Shown here piece after piece: positions 18,906-27,406 of a DNA stretch of 64,000 nt (position 1 is the stretch's first letter; each line of letters starts with the position of its first letter). The stretch lies in NCBI GenBank assembly GCA_937982565.1, contig CALJLN010000039.1:346280-410279 (forward strand), written 5' to 3'. The stretch comes from UBA2421 sp002343075. GTDB lineage: Bacteria > Planctomycetota > Phycisphaerae > Tepidisphaerales > Tepidisphaeraceae. The notes under the pieces are model-generated. The model saw nothing but the letters and a program-made list of their open reading frames with translations. It was not told the origin of the DNA and made no database searches. The translations under genes were made by a program, and so were the position numbers.

Positions 18906-19580
18906 CTACCGCATGACCCACTGCACCGCTGTCTCTGCGGCGTTGATTTCATCCTCGCCCGGATACACCTCGTCGCCGCGAATGTGGTAGTTAAGCTGCA
19001 GGGTTTTGCGGAGGATAAAAGTCTTGTCGGCCGCCTTGATTTCTGCAATTTCGCCGGAAAGACCTTCGACGAAAATGCTGAATCGACCTTTGCGTAGCTG
19101 CGTTTCCGGCCAGATCGCCACGCCGTCCTTCGCCTGCTCCTCGCCGACGAGAAGCGTGCCGGCGGTTTTGTAAAACGGTTCGAGAAAGGTCTTCTTTTCG
19201 CGTTCTTTAATCTTGTCAAAGACGATGCTTGGGACGCGCTGATCGCTTCGCAGCACTGTGCCATCGGGGGTGAGCATCTCAAACGACGGCAGGAATGACT
19301 GCTCGCGGTCGGTGGCGTTGGTGACGGTGTAGGTGAGGTACCAATATGCCTGGGGATTGGTCATTCCCGCGACTTCCACCACGATCCGCTGGGGTACGCC
19401 GTGAGTAAATCCAAGCTCCCAACTCGCAGGCACGAGCGCTGGTTTTGGATATCCGGCATCCACCGACGCCGACTGATTTGGTGCTTGTTCGTCAGCGAAG
19501 GCGCGTGCGTTATCGGACGAGCCGATCCAGCCCGCCAGAGCCAATGCCCCCGCGGCGAGGGTAAGCGGAAGTTTATGCAT
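18906..19580 (-). CDS. Secreted protein of unknown function
   Basis: 224 residues from the ATG at 19580 (GGAG about ten bases upstream). A signal peptide lies at about 1-27 (hydrophobic core, then DNARAFA). The mature part has a conserved-looking segment Y-W-Y-L-T-Y-T-V-T-N-A-T-D-R-E that reads like a beta-sandwich strand region, and a charged C-terminus. I do not recognise the family; similar short exported proteins are common in planctomycetes. It is convergent with the beta-helix gene (19 bp apart) and divergent from the GNAT gene (88 bp). Confidence 0.7.
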   Translation of the reverse strand: MHKLPLTLAAGALALAGWIGSSDNARAFADEQAPNQSASVDAGYPKPALVPASWELGFTHGVPQRIVVEVAGMTNPQAYWYLTYTVTNATDREQSFLPSFEMLTPDGTVLRSDQRVPSIVFDKIKEREKKTFLEPFYKTAGTLLVGEEQAKDGVAIWPETQLRKGRFSIFVEGLSGEIAEIKAADKTFILRKTLQLNYHIRGDEVYPGEDEINAAETAVQWVMR

Positions 19581-19668
19581 GATGGACAAGCTCCAATTCG
19601 GTGAGAATCTGGGTGTAAATCTCGTTATTATTTGCCCTTCCCGGGCCTTGGGGTATTTTGGGGCAAGT

Positions 19669-20685
19669 ATGTCTGCGCTGTCAAACTTGTTTCGCGCGCG
19701 CGACGTTCGCCCGCCGGTCTACCGGGCCGTGCTGCGCCACGAGATCGAGCAGGCCATGCGCCTGATCGTCGGCAACCACCGCGGGCCTGCCAGCGACGAG
19801 CAAGTTTTGGATTTCCTCTCGTTCGCCCTCGGCAGGGGCATCGATGTCGCTGCAACATGGGTTGCAGAGGTCGGTGGAAAGATCGAATGGGCGCTCCTTC
19901 CCGTGGTTAGCCCGGGCAGAACCATGCTGCTTTTTACGCCCGCGGCGCCTCCCCGGCGGGATTGCCTGGGGACGATCGCCGGGCTGAGCGACGCCGTCAG
20001 CGTGCATTTTGCCAGCCGGGGCGTGCAGCTATCACAAATGCTCATCGACCCAAAGGCAACAGCACTCATTACGGCCTACCTCGCCTGCGGGTTCGTCCGG
20101 CTGGCCGAGTTGTATTACCTTCAGACCGACATTCGAGGCAACGAGCCGATGCCCGCACTGCCGCCGGGATGGGCCGTTTCGACTTACAGCGCTGAAGCTC
20201 ACGCGGCGTTCGGTGAGGCGATTCTGGCGAGTTATCAGGGCAGCCAGGATTGTCCGTCCTTGAACGGGGTACGCGATGTGGAAGACGTCATCGCAGGGCA
20301 CAAGGCCGCCGGGGACTTTGATCCCCGGCTTTGGTTTTTGCTGAGGGAAAGCGGAAAAACGTTGGGAACGCTGCTGCTCAACCGCTCTCCTGGCAATAAC
20401 TCGGTTGAACTGGTCTATCTCGGAGTCGCCCCCGAGGCGCGTGGCCGGGGCGTGGGGGATTTTCTGATGGAGTGGGCCAGGGGCGTCTCCGGGCTGGAGG
20501 CCCGCAAGCATCTCTCGCTCGCGGTCGATTCGGGGAACCAGCCGGCACTTCGCTTGTATTACCGGCACGGGTTGATGCGAATCGGCTCTCGGGTGGCGAT
20601 GGTTCGTGATTTGCGGGTATTGCAAGAGCCGGCGGCTGCGGAATCGGCCCCAGCTTTGGCCAACTACCCCCCCGCTGCGGAATGA
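19669..20685 (+). CDS. GNAT family N-acetyltransferase
   Basis: 338 residues from the ATG at 19669 (protein opening MSALSNLFRARD). The C-terminal half holds a canonical GNAT acetyl-CoA motif A (L-G-V-A-P-E-A-R-G-R-G-V-G) followed by the helix and the A-L-R-L-Y-Y-R-H-G motif B. The N-terminal half looks like a degenerate second GNAT domain, so this is probably a tandem-domain member. The substrate is unknown. The frame extends 30 residues further upstream, but that part overlaps the promoter area of the divergent secreted protein and looks non-coding. Confidence 0.85.
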   Translation: MSALSNLFRARDVRPPVYRAVLRHEIEQAMRLIVGNHRGPASDEQVLDFLSFALGRGIDVAATWVAEVGGKIEWALLPVVSPGRTMLLFTPAAPPRRDCLGTIAGLSDAVSVHFASRGVQLSQMLIDPKATALITAYLACGFVRLAELYYLQTDIRGNEPMPALPPGWAVSTYSAEAHAAFGEAILASYQGSQDCPSLNGVRDVEDVIAGHKAAGDFDPRLWFLLRESGKTLGTLLLNRSPGNNSVELVYLGVAPEARGRGVGDFLMEWARGVSGLEARKHLSLAVDSGNQPALRLYYRHGLMRIGSRVAMVRDLRVLQEPAAAESAPALANYPPAAE

Positions 20686-21353
20686 CCACCAGGCGAGCGG
20701 CACGGCCCTCGGGGGGCCAAAATTTCTAATATTTTTTACACTCCACAACTAATCCACACGCCCGATAAAAGCGTGTACGGGTCGTTGATATCAGTATTTT
20801 TTGGTTGAATCCCGCAATCCCCGCCTGTTGCCCGTTCGTTGTGAACGGAAAATCCCATAAACAAGGCCTTGTCAGTATAGAAAACGTGACTATCTTCGGA
20901 AGCACATTCAGGGATGAATAGAACCGTGTGAGCATAAGGCAAAGATTCGCCGGGTGCCAAAAACCAGTTGGCCGGGCGACAGATCTCCCTCGGAAGCCAC
21001 GCTGCTCACGGCAAAGATCACTCAATCGATCACATCGCACGGAAGCGAACCCTTCAAGGATGAAGAGGCGGGTCTGACCCACCCGCTTTGAGGCAAGACG
21101 TCTCAGCCCGCCCGGGGAAAATGTTCGGGCGCGCGGAAGTCTGGTCGTGCCTGAGGCAAGCCGTTTTGCCTTGGCCGAAGGGCCCCGTTGCGCACGAGGG
21201 TGGGCCGAAAGCGTTGCCGCAGCACCGAAGGCATGTGGAGGTTGCCTCGGAGCAGTCTGCGAAGCGCCAGGCAGACCGTCGTCTTTTCAGGGAAGGCGGC
21301 ACGCGAAGTCTGCCTGTGACAGGGAACGGAAGGAAACGGAAAAGGAGATCCTC
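20686..21353. other. 668-bp region upstream of dnaA; AT-rich part and structured GC-rich leader
   Basis: 20720-20900 is clearly AT-richer than its surroundings. It contains one near-consensus DnaA box (TAATCCACA at 20750-20758, one mismatch to TTATCCACA), an inverted repeat CCGTTC/GAACGG (20832-20848) and a perfect 12-bp palindrome ACAAGGCCTTGT (20861-20872). The later part (about 21070-21350) is GC-rich with small hairpins such as AGGCAA/TTGCCT (21154-21171), and may be the dnaA leader. An origin is possible but weakly supported, because only one good box is seen. Confidence 0.4.
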
Positions 21354-22907
21354 GTGAGCTGCATTAGCGCACACGACCCACAGCTCGTGCGATTGGCAGA
21401 TGCCATCGCCCAACGCGTTGGAGCACAACGCTTCAATGTCTGGTTCACCAATTCAACCAAACTCGATTTAAAGCAGGACGAACTGGAGATATCCGTCCCG
21501 AATGACTTCATCAGCGACTGGATCGACAAGCACTACACCCGCCCGATCCAGGAGGCGGCCAACGAAGTGCTGGGGCAGGAACTTTGCGTACGATTCTCCG
21601 TCGTACCGCAGTTGTTCGATACGGAGTCTGAGAACGATAACAGCGCACCGGTCGCGGCTCGCGCGAACGGCGGCTCTCGTGCCCTGGTAGGCGCGAAATC
21701 GCCCGCGGTGGTGATGAAGAGTGGTACACACCGCCCGCCGATGTCGGCGAGTCGCCCTGCCGAGACACTTCGCCCGACCTTGCGCCCCAACGCGCGCCCG
21801 GCGTCGGAGCAGGATCGCGAGAGCATCGTCAACAACTATTCCAGCCGGGCACGGCTTCGGCATGACCTCGACAGCTACATTGTCGGCCACGGCAACCAGC
21901 TTGCATTCAACGCCGCAGTCTTTGTTTCGGAGTATCCCGGCGCGCAATACAACCCGCTTTTTGTGCACGGCTCGTGCGGGCTGGGCAAGTCGCACCTGCT
22001 GCAGGGACTGTGCAAGCGATTCATCGAACTGCATCCCACCAAGCGCTGGATGTATCTCACCGGCGAAGAATTCACCAACGAGTTTTTGACCGCGTTGCGC
22101 AACAGCCGGGTGGATGCGTTCCGCAGGAAGATGCGCGATCTGGAATTGCTGGTGATCGACGATGTTCACTTCATGGCAGGCAAGACCGCGACGCAGGAGG
22201 AGTTCCTGCACACGTTTAATGCCATCGAAGCCATGGGAAAACAGGTGGTCCTGGCCAGCGATAATCACCCGAAACTGATCGAACGCTTCGGCGAATCGCT
22301 TGTCAACCGGTTCATGAGCGGCATGGTGGTGCGCGTCGACCCCCCGAACTTCGCGATGCGCTGCGACATTCTGAAGCAAATGAGCCACCGCGGGGGGTTT
22401 AAGGTTTGCGAAGACGTCATCACATGGATCGCCCGCCGGGTCACACAAAATGTCCGCGAACTTGAAGGCTCACTCACCAAGGTCAACGCACACATGCAGA
22501 TGTCCGGGCAGAAGCAGGCCTCTCTGCAGCTTGCGCAGGAAGCGCTTGGTGATCTTGACAGGCTCATGGTGCAACCCGTGCGCCCCGACAACATCCTACT
22601 AAGCGTCTGTCACTACTTCGGCCTGGATCACAAGGATCTCATGTCCGGCCGACGGCAGCGGACCATTTCGCTCGCCCGGAGTGTTGCGATGTTCCTCGTG
22701 CGCAAGACCGCCAAACTCAGCTTCCCGGAAATCGGCATGAGAATGGGTAAGCGAAATCACAGCACAGTCATCAGTGCGTGCAGGCGAATCGAGCGTGCCG
22801 TGCTCAAAAATGAGATGCTCGCATGGACGAGCAACATCGGTGAGCGATCCGAAGAAGCTCAGGAATTGATCCAGCGGCTGGAAGACGCCGCGCGGGCGCT
22901 GAACTGA
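21354..22907 (+). CDS. dnaA: Chromosomal replication initiator protein DnaA
   Basis: 517 residues from the GTG at 21354, which has a strong AAGGAG five to six bases upstream. A longer open frame to 21147 has no ribosome-binding site and a non-DnaA sequence. Domain I occupies about 1-85 (F-N-V-W-F-T-N), then a linker. The AAA+ domain has Walker A G-S-C-G-L-G-K-S (206-213) and Walker B L-L-V-I-D-D-V-H-F. Domain IV carries the DnaA-box reading helix and the signature M-G-K-R-N-H-S-T-V. DnaA opens the replication origin when bound to ATP. No dnaN or other replication gene lies beside it in this window. Confidence 0.95.
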   Translation: MSCISAHDPQLVRLADAIAQRVGAQRFNVWFTNSTKLDLKQDELEISVPNDFISDWIDKHYTRPIQEAANEVLGQELCVRFSVVPQLFDTESENDNSAPVAARANGGSRALVGAKSPAVVMKSGTHRPPMSASRPAETLRPTLRPNARPASEQDRESIVNNYSSRARLRHDLDSYIVGHGNQLAFNAAVFVSEYPGAQYNPLFVHGSCGLGKSHLLQGLCKRFIELHPTKRWMYLTGEEFTNEFLTALRNSRVDAFRRKMRDLELLVIDDVHFMAGKTATQEEFLHTFNAIEAMGKQVVLASDNHPKLIERFGESLVNRFMSGMVVRVDPPNFAMRCDILKQMSHRGGFKVCEDVITWIARRVTQNVRELEGSLTKVNAHMQMSGQKQASLQLAQEALGDLDRLMVQPVRPDNILLSVCHYFGLDHKDLMSGRRQRTISLARSVAMFLVRKTAKLSFPEIGMRMGKRNHSTVISACRRIERAVLKNEMLAWTSNIGERSEEAQELIQRLEDAARALN

Positions 22908-22943
22908 CGTATCAGATTGCGCGTCGGTAAACTGTAAAGACCA

Positions 22944-22984
22944 AATCAGCAGCTACCTTAAAAAGGTGCTGCTGATTCTCTTTT
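22944..22984 (+). terminator. Rho-independent terminator of dnaA
   Basis: AATCAGCAGC-T-ACCTT pairs with AAGGT-GCTGCTGATT (15 pairs, one bulge) around a three-base loop, and is followed by CTCTTTT. It lies 37 bp after the dnaA stop. Confidence 0.9.
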
Positions 22985-23044
22985 CCCTGGTTTGCGAAAC
23001 GTCGGCGCGTACCGCCACTTCTTCGATGTCGTGTAAACGTCACA

Positions 23045-23455
23045 TCAGACAACCACCGTACAGATCACTTTTCGCCGTCGGGGGCGCGTGTCGAAGTCGA
23101 TCAAGGCTACCTGTTGCCACTCTCCTGTGAGCAGCTTTCCGCTTCCAAATGGGATGCAGATTCCGGTTCCGAGGACCGTCGAGCGTAAATGGCTGTGCCC
23201 GTTATCGTCGTTCCATGTGGCTTCGTGCTGGTAAGGCATATCGTCCGGGATGAGCCGCTGCAGGAGGTTGGGCAGGTCGTGCTTGACGAGTCCCGGTTCA
23301 AACTCAAGCGTTGTCACCGCCGCCGTTGAGCCATTGACGAAGATGTGGACCAATCCCTCACCCCGTTCGGTCCGAAGTTGCTCTGCGATCTGCGGCGAAA
23401 GGTTAACGATCTCGCCGTTTCCTTCCGTGGAAATATCGATGATGAAACGTCTCAT
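23045..23455 (-). CDS. yjbQ: YjbQ/UPF0047 family protein
   Basis: 136 residues from the ATG at 23455 (protein opening MRRFIIDIST). The conserved segments of UPF0047 are present: V-N-G-S-T-A-A-V-T-T-L-E, the E-A-T-W-N-D-D-N-G-H-S-H-L motif with its His/Asp residues, and G-E-W-Q-Q-V-A-L-I-D-F-D near the end. Members of this small cytosolic family show weak thiamin-phosphate synthase activity in some bacteria, and the true role is unsettled. The open frame continues upstream into the divergent gene, but that part is a shadow of it. Only 18 bp separate the two start codons. Confidence 0.92.
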   Translation of the reverse strand: MRRFIIDISTEGNGEIVNLSPQIAEQLRTERGEGLVHIFVNGSTAAVTTLEFEPGLVKHDLPNLLQRLIPDDMPYQHEATWNDDNGHSHLRSTVLGTGICIPFGSGKLLTGEWQQVALIDFDTRPRRRKVICTVVV

Positions 23456-23473
23456 TAGAATTACAATCAGAGC

Positions 23474-24769
23474 ATGATTACCCGATGGGCACAAGGCGCA
23501 GCACTGCTGCTGGTTGTCGCGAATTTTTGTTCGGGGGCTGTCCCTGAGGGCAAATATGCGCGGCAACTGCAGACGGAGTGCCGGGAGTTGATTGCCGATG
23601 CGGTGAGTCGGCCCTACGGAATCGCCTGGGGCGAGGCACCGGCGGTCGTTCGCGGCGGCACTGCGGCGCGACCGGTGGTGATGAGCCATTCGGCCTCGCC
23701 GGCCGCGGGGTTGATTTTGCTTCTCGCGGGCGAACTTCTGAACGAGCAGTCGTTGAAAGACGCCGCTGCCAGGTCGGCGGCGGGCGTTGTTGCGGCGCAG
23801 TCGCCGAGCGGAATGATCGCGCCAATCGCCCTCTTCGGTCATTCACCCGACGCCCACAACATCGACACCCCATTCCCCGACCGCAGCAGCACCGCCGCGG
23901 GAATGGGCCTCATCCTGGCTGTGCTTGAATCGCAGCCGACGCAGGACCCCGAATTGGTTAAGGCAGTCGAGGCTGCTTCAAAGTGGCTGAGGGAACAGCA
24001 AATCTCCCCTGAAGGCGGCTGGGCACGGGCCGAAGCCGACGGGTCTCAATCGGTGCGACTCGATGAGTCTGACTATCGAAATTGCACGATTGTGAAGTTG
24101 TTGGAGGCTGCTGTCCTGAATTCAGACTCGGCCCGCACCGCCGCTGGGCTGGCGCTGCAGCATCTGCGTCGCTTGCAGTTGAACGATGTCAGCGACCTTC
24201 TCCCGACCGCGCAACTCTGGACGACGCAGTACGACTTCGAGGGCGTTCCAATGTCGAAGGATGATCGCCCCGCTGTCGACTTTCTCGCGTCACGATACGC
24301 CCTTCAAGCGATGCTCGCCGGGGCGGTGGTGCTGCAGGAACGAGGTAGCGTCGCTGAACTAACCCGCGTTGCTCAACGCATCGAGCAACTCCGCCGGCCC
24401 GATGGCAATTGGGGGCATTTTGAAACAAGTCGCGGCACCAATGACGTGGGTGGCGCGGGGGCCGATTTCGGCCTTCCCAACGTGCTAAGATCGGCTGCGG
24501 CGATGAAGAATCTTGGGCCGGATCGATATCTGCAGTTGCTGAATCGCGGGTGGCGGGTGAATGCTCAGCTGGCCGCCACGGTGGTTGGGTTAACCGACGA
24601 CCCCTTGTCGCTCAGTTGGCCGGTCGCTCGCTCGGAGGTGGCCGGTTACATCGAAAGACGCGCGTCGGAGTGGAAAACACTCGACTCCCCCCCGCCGGTG
24701 CAATTGCAACAGCGTACCGCCCGTCTGTGGCTATTGCTGCAGCGGGCGAAGCTGGAGCAGATGCAATGA
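23474..24769 (+). CDS. Secreted alpha/alpha-toroid-like protein of unknown function
   Basis: 431 residues. A hydrophobic N-terminus (about 5-22, ending FCSGA) suggests export. The rest is helical with repeated tryptophan/glycine motifs such as W-L-R-E-Q-Q-...-P-E-G-G-W and L-R-R-P-D-G-N-W-G-H-F. These are the pattern of prenyltransferase/squalene-cyclase-type or pectate-lyase-type toroids. No catalytic D-x-D-D motif is seen, so the enzyme class is open. It is divergent from yjbQ with an 18-bp gap, and about 147 bp upstream of livJ in the same orientation. Confidence 0.65.
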   Translation: MITRWAQGAALLLVVANFCSGAVPEGKYARQLQTECRELIADAVSRPYGIAWGEAPAVVRGGTAARPVVMSHSASPAAGLILLLAGELLNEQSLKDAAARSAAGVVAAQSPSGMIAPIALFGHSPDAHNIDTPFPDRSSTAAGMGLILAVLESQPTQDPELVKAVEAASKWLREQQISPEGGWARAEADGSQSVRLDESDYRNCTIVKLLEAAVLNSDSARTAAGLALQHLRRLQLNDVSDLLPTAQLWTTQYDFEGVPMSKDDRPAVDFLASRYALQAMLAGAVVLQERGSVAELTRVAQRIEQLRRPDGNWGHFETSRGTNDVGGAGADFGLPNVLRSAAAMKNLGPDRYLQLLNRGWRVNAQLAATVVGLTDDPLSLSWPVARSEVAGYIERRASEWKTLDSPPPVQLQQRTARLWLLLQRAKLEQMQ

Positions 24770-24841
24770 CCCGCTAACGATTCGCAGCAGGTAGTGTCTA
24801 ATTCATTGCCGATTCTCACGTTGCGCCAAGTCGGCTTTCTT

Positions 24842-24856
24842 GCGACACCGTGTCGC
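24842..24856. promoter_or_regulatory. Inverted repeat upstream of the liv operon
   Basis: GCGACAC-C-GTGTCGC is a perfect 7+1+7 inverted repeat, 60 bp upstream of the livJ start. Its position and symmetry suit a dimeric repressor or activator site; which regulator binds it is unknown. It has no T-run, so it is unlikely to be the terminator of the preceding gene. Confidence 0.45.
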
Positions 24857-24916
24857 GTGGGTTAGATTTACCCGGCAGCAACAACTCGATTTCATCTCTA
24901 AAACGAGGCTTGGATC

Positions 24917-26038
24917 ATGCGAAAATTCTTTGGCGCTCTGGCGATCGGCCTGGCAGCTTTTGCCCTGCCGGCTTCGGCTCTGGCTCAAGACATTCTGGTG
25001 GGCCATTACGGCTCGCTGACTGGCTCGGAAGCGACCTTTGGCCAGTCGACCAGCAACGGCATCAAGCTGGCAATTAGTGAGATAAACGGGGCCGGGGGCA
25101 TCAATGGAAAGATGGTCAAGCTGGTTGAGTACGACACCAAGGGCGATGCGCGCGAAGCAGGTGCTGTCGTCACCCGGCTGGTCACCGCTGACAAGGTGAG
25201 CATCGTGCTTGGCGAGGTGGCCAGTTCGCTCTCGCTGGCGGGTGCACCGGTTTGCCAGTCGAACCAGGTGCCGATGATCAGCCCCTCCAGCACCAACCCG
25301 CGGGTGACGCTGGTGGGCGACTATATCTTCCGCGTGTGTTTCATTGATGAGTTTCAGGGCTACGTTGCGGCGAAGTTTGCCACCGAATCGAAGAAGGCGA
25401 AACGCATCGCGATTCTGCAGGACCAGGCCTCAGCCTATTCGGTTGGACTCGCCGACTTTTTTCAGAAATACCTTCAACAGTTCGGCGGGGACGTAACAAC
25501 TCGCCAGAGCTACAACGCCGGCGATCAAGATTTCACCGCCCGCCTTACCGCCATCCGCGGCACCAATCCCGACATGATTTATGTCCCGGGCTACTACACC
25601 GACGTGGCCAACATCGCGATTCAGGCCCGGAAGCTTGGCATTAACGTTCCCCTGCTGGGCGGCGACGGCTGGGACTCGGCCAAGCTCACCGAAATCGGTG
25701 GTAAGTCGATCGAAGGCAGCTTTTTCTCCAATCATGCCGCTCCCGATGAACCTGCCATGGTCGATTTCTCCGCCAAGTATCGAGATGAGTACGGCGCCGA
25801 CCCCGATGCGCTGGCTGCATTGGGCTACGATGCGGCGATGGTCGCATTTGACGCCATCAAGCGCGCTAAATCGCATACTGGCCCGGCGATTCGAGACGCT
25901 TTGAAGGAGACCAAGCTGCAGGGTGTGACGGGCATGATTGCCTTTGATGGCGATCGCAACACCACCAAGGACGCGGTGATGGTCGAGGTGAAAGACGGCA
26001 AGCTGGTGATGGCCGAGCGCATCAAACCCTCAAACTGA
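24917..26038 (+). CDS. livJ: Branched-chain amino acid/amide ABC transporter, substrate-binding protein
   Basis: 373 residues with a clear signal peptide (about 1-23, cleavage after SALA). The mature protein opens with I-L-V-G-H-Y-G-S-L-T-G and shows the type I periplasmic binding fold segments (N-G-I-K-L-A-I-S-E-I-N, V-P-M-I-S-P-S-S-T-N-P). It heads a complete livJHMGF set. The ligand could be leucine/isoleucine/valine, amides, urea or related compounds; the sequence alone does not decide. GAGG lies about ten bases before the start. Confidence 0.93.
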   Translation: MRKFFGALAIGLAAFALPASALAQDILVGHYGSLTGSEATFGQSTSNGIKLAISEINGAGGINGKMVKLVEYDTKGDAREAGAVVTRLVTADKVSIVLGEVASSLSLAGAPVCQSNQVPMISPSSTNPRVTLVGDYIFRVCFIDEFQGYVAAKFATESKKAKRIAILQDQASAYSVGLADFFQKYLQQFGGDVTTRQSYNAGDQDFTARLTAIRGTNPDMIYVPGYYTDVANIAIQARKLGINVPLLGGDGWDSAKLTEIGGKSIEGSFFSNHAAPDEPAMVDFSAKYRDEYGADPDALAALGYDAAMVAFDAIKRAKSHTGPAIRDALKETKLQGVTGMIAFDGDRNTTKDAVMVEVKDGKLVMAERIKPSN

Positions 26039-26089
26039 TAGCACTGATGACGGACGCCTGAAGTTTGTTTGTGTCAATCGCGAAGTCAC

Positions 26090-27373
26090 GTGGCCGATTT
26101 CCTGCAGACCCTCATCATCGCCATCACACTCGGCAGCCTCTACGCGCTGATTGCGCTTGGCTATACGATGGTGTACGGCGTCTTGAAGCTCATCAACTTC
26201 GCACATAGCGACGTAGTGGTGCTGGGTGCCTGGTTGAGCATGACGGTGGCGGTCTTCTTATTGCCGCGCATCGGTGTGACCGGCGCGACGTGGTGGGCAG
26301 GCGGACTGGTGCTGATACTGGCGATGCTCTTGTGCGGAGCAATCGGCTTTGCAATCGAGCGACTGGCATACAAGCCCATCCGAGGAGCGCCACGTCTCAA
26401 TGCGCTGATTACTGCCATCGGGGTGTCGCTGTTTCTTCAGAATTTCGGCCAACTCCAGTTCACGCTCATACCAAATGAACGAGTTGTCGCTTCCGGAGCG
26501 TTGCAGGAGCGTGGGCAAGACCCGAGGACCATCCGGCTGGCCGAAACGGTGTCGATCGAGAGCGAGCAAAAGTACGCGGTGCGGCTGTTTAAGAATTCAG
26601 CTCCTGAAGGTGCGACGCCGCAGACGCGCAACATCGTTGCCGCGGCCGGTACATATGAAGCGGGGCGCGATATCGCAATCGACGGGGGCGTCGGGCGGGC
26701 CGACACGCGCGATGCGCGGTATGAGATCGTCCGAATCGCCGCCGGGGCACCGCTGAAGCTGCCGTTTGGGGCAATGCCCGCGGGGATGCCGGTTCTCTTT
26801 AACGATCGCCCCGTGTGGGAGCATGTTTTCGTATCGGAAACCGAACATGGTCGGCTGGAGAAACCCGTGCGAATCACGCTGCTCGACCTGACCATCGTCG
26901 GCACCGCGGTCGCGCTTCTAGTTGGGCTTCAGATACTCGTGTTTAACACACGGGTCGGCACAGCGATGCGCGCAGTCAGCTATAATATGGAAACAGCGGC
27001 GCTAATGGGCATCCCGGTTGACCGGATCGTCAGCATGACTTTTGTGCTGGGTGCCGCACTGGCAGCGGCGGCGGGGTTCTTATTTGCCGTTAAGTACACG
27101 CAGATTCAACAGCCGGCACACGCCACTTGGGTCCTGCTCGGCCTGAAAGCGTTTGTCGCGGCGGTGGTGGGTGGCATCGGCAACATCCGCGGGGCCACGC
27201 TCGGCGGGTTTCTCATCGCTTTTATCGAACAATTTGGCGCTTACGCTGGTCTGCAGGTCGGCTGGGCAAATGCTTCTGCGTACACCGACGTTTTTGTGTT
27301 CGTCCTGCTCATTGTTGTTTTGCTGGTTAAGCCGACAGGCATTTTCGGAACCACTGTTCGAGAGAAAGTGTAG
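26090..27373 (+). CDS. livH: Branched-chain amino acid ABC permease LivH with large insertion
   Basis: 427 residues from the GTG at 26090 (a TTG at 26069 would add seven). The permease core matches LivH: G-S-L-Y-A-L-I-A-L-G-Y-T-M-V-Y-G, L-I-N-F-A-H and the later A-M-R-A-V-S segment. Usual members have about 290-310 residues. Here a block of roughly 115 extra residues lies between F-L-Q-N-F-G-Q and the helix starting I-T-L-L-D-L, encoded by about 26468-26873. The insert is soluble-looking, with a beta-rich pattern. The gene lies 51 bp downstream of livJ. Confidence 0.92.
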   Translation: MADFLQTLIIAITLGSLYALIALGYTMVYGVLKLINFAHSDVVVLGAWLSMTVAVFLLPRIGVTGATWWAGGLVLILAMLLCGAIGFAIERLAYKPIRGAPRLNALITAIGVSLFLQNFGQLQFTLIPNERVVASGALQERGQDPRTIRLAETVSIESEQKYAVRLFKNSAPEGATPQTRNIVAAAGTYEAGRDIAIDGGVGRADTRDARYEIVRIAAGAPLKLPFGAMPAGMPVLFNDRPVWEHVFVSETEHGRLEKPVRITLLDLTIVGTAVALLVGLQILVFNTRVGTAMRAVSYNMETAALMGIPVDRIVSMTFVLGAALAAAAGFLFAVKYTQIQQPAHATWVLLGLKAFVAAVVGGIGNIRGATLGGFLIAFIEQFGAYAGLQVGWANASAYTDVFVFVLLIVVLLVKPTGIFGTTVREKV

Positions 27374-27406
27374 CCCAGCGGGCCGGGGTCCCTGGTTCAT
27401 ACGGAT

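Noticed and set aside
21147..21353. Upstream extension of the dnaA frame
   Set aside because: The strong AAGGAG before the GTG at 21354 and the DnaA domain I starting there make the extension non-coding.
23456..23842. Upstream extension of the yjbQ frame
   Set aside because: This part is Arg/Pro/Gln-rich, overlaps the divergent secreted protein gene, and does not match the YjbQ family, whose length fits the start at 23455.
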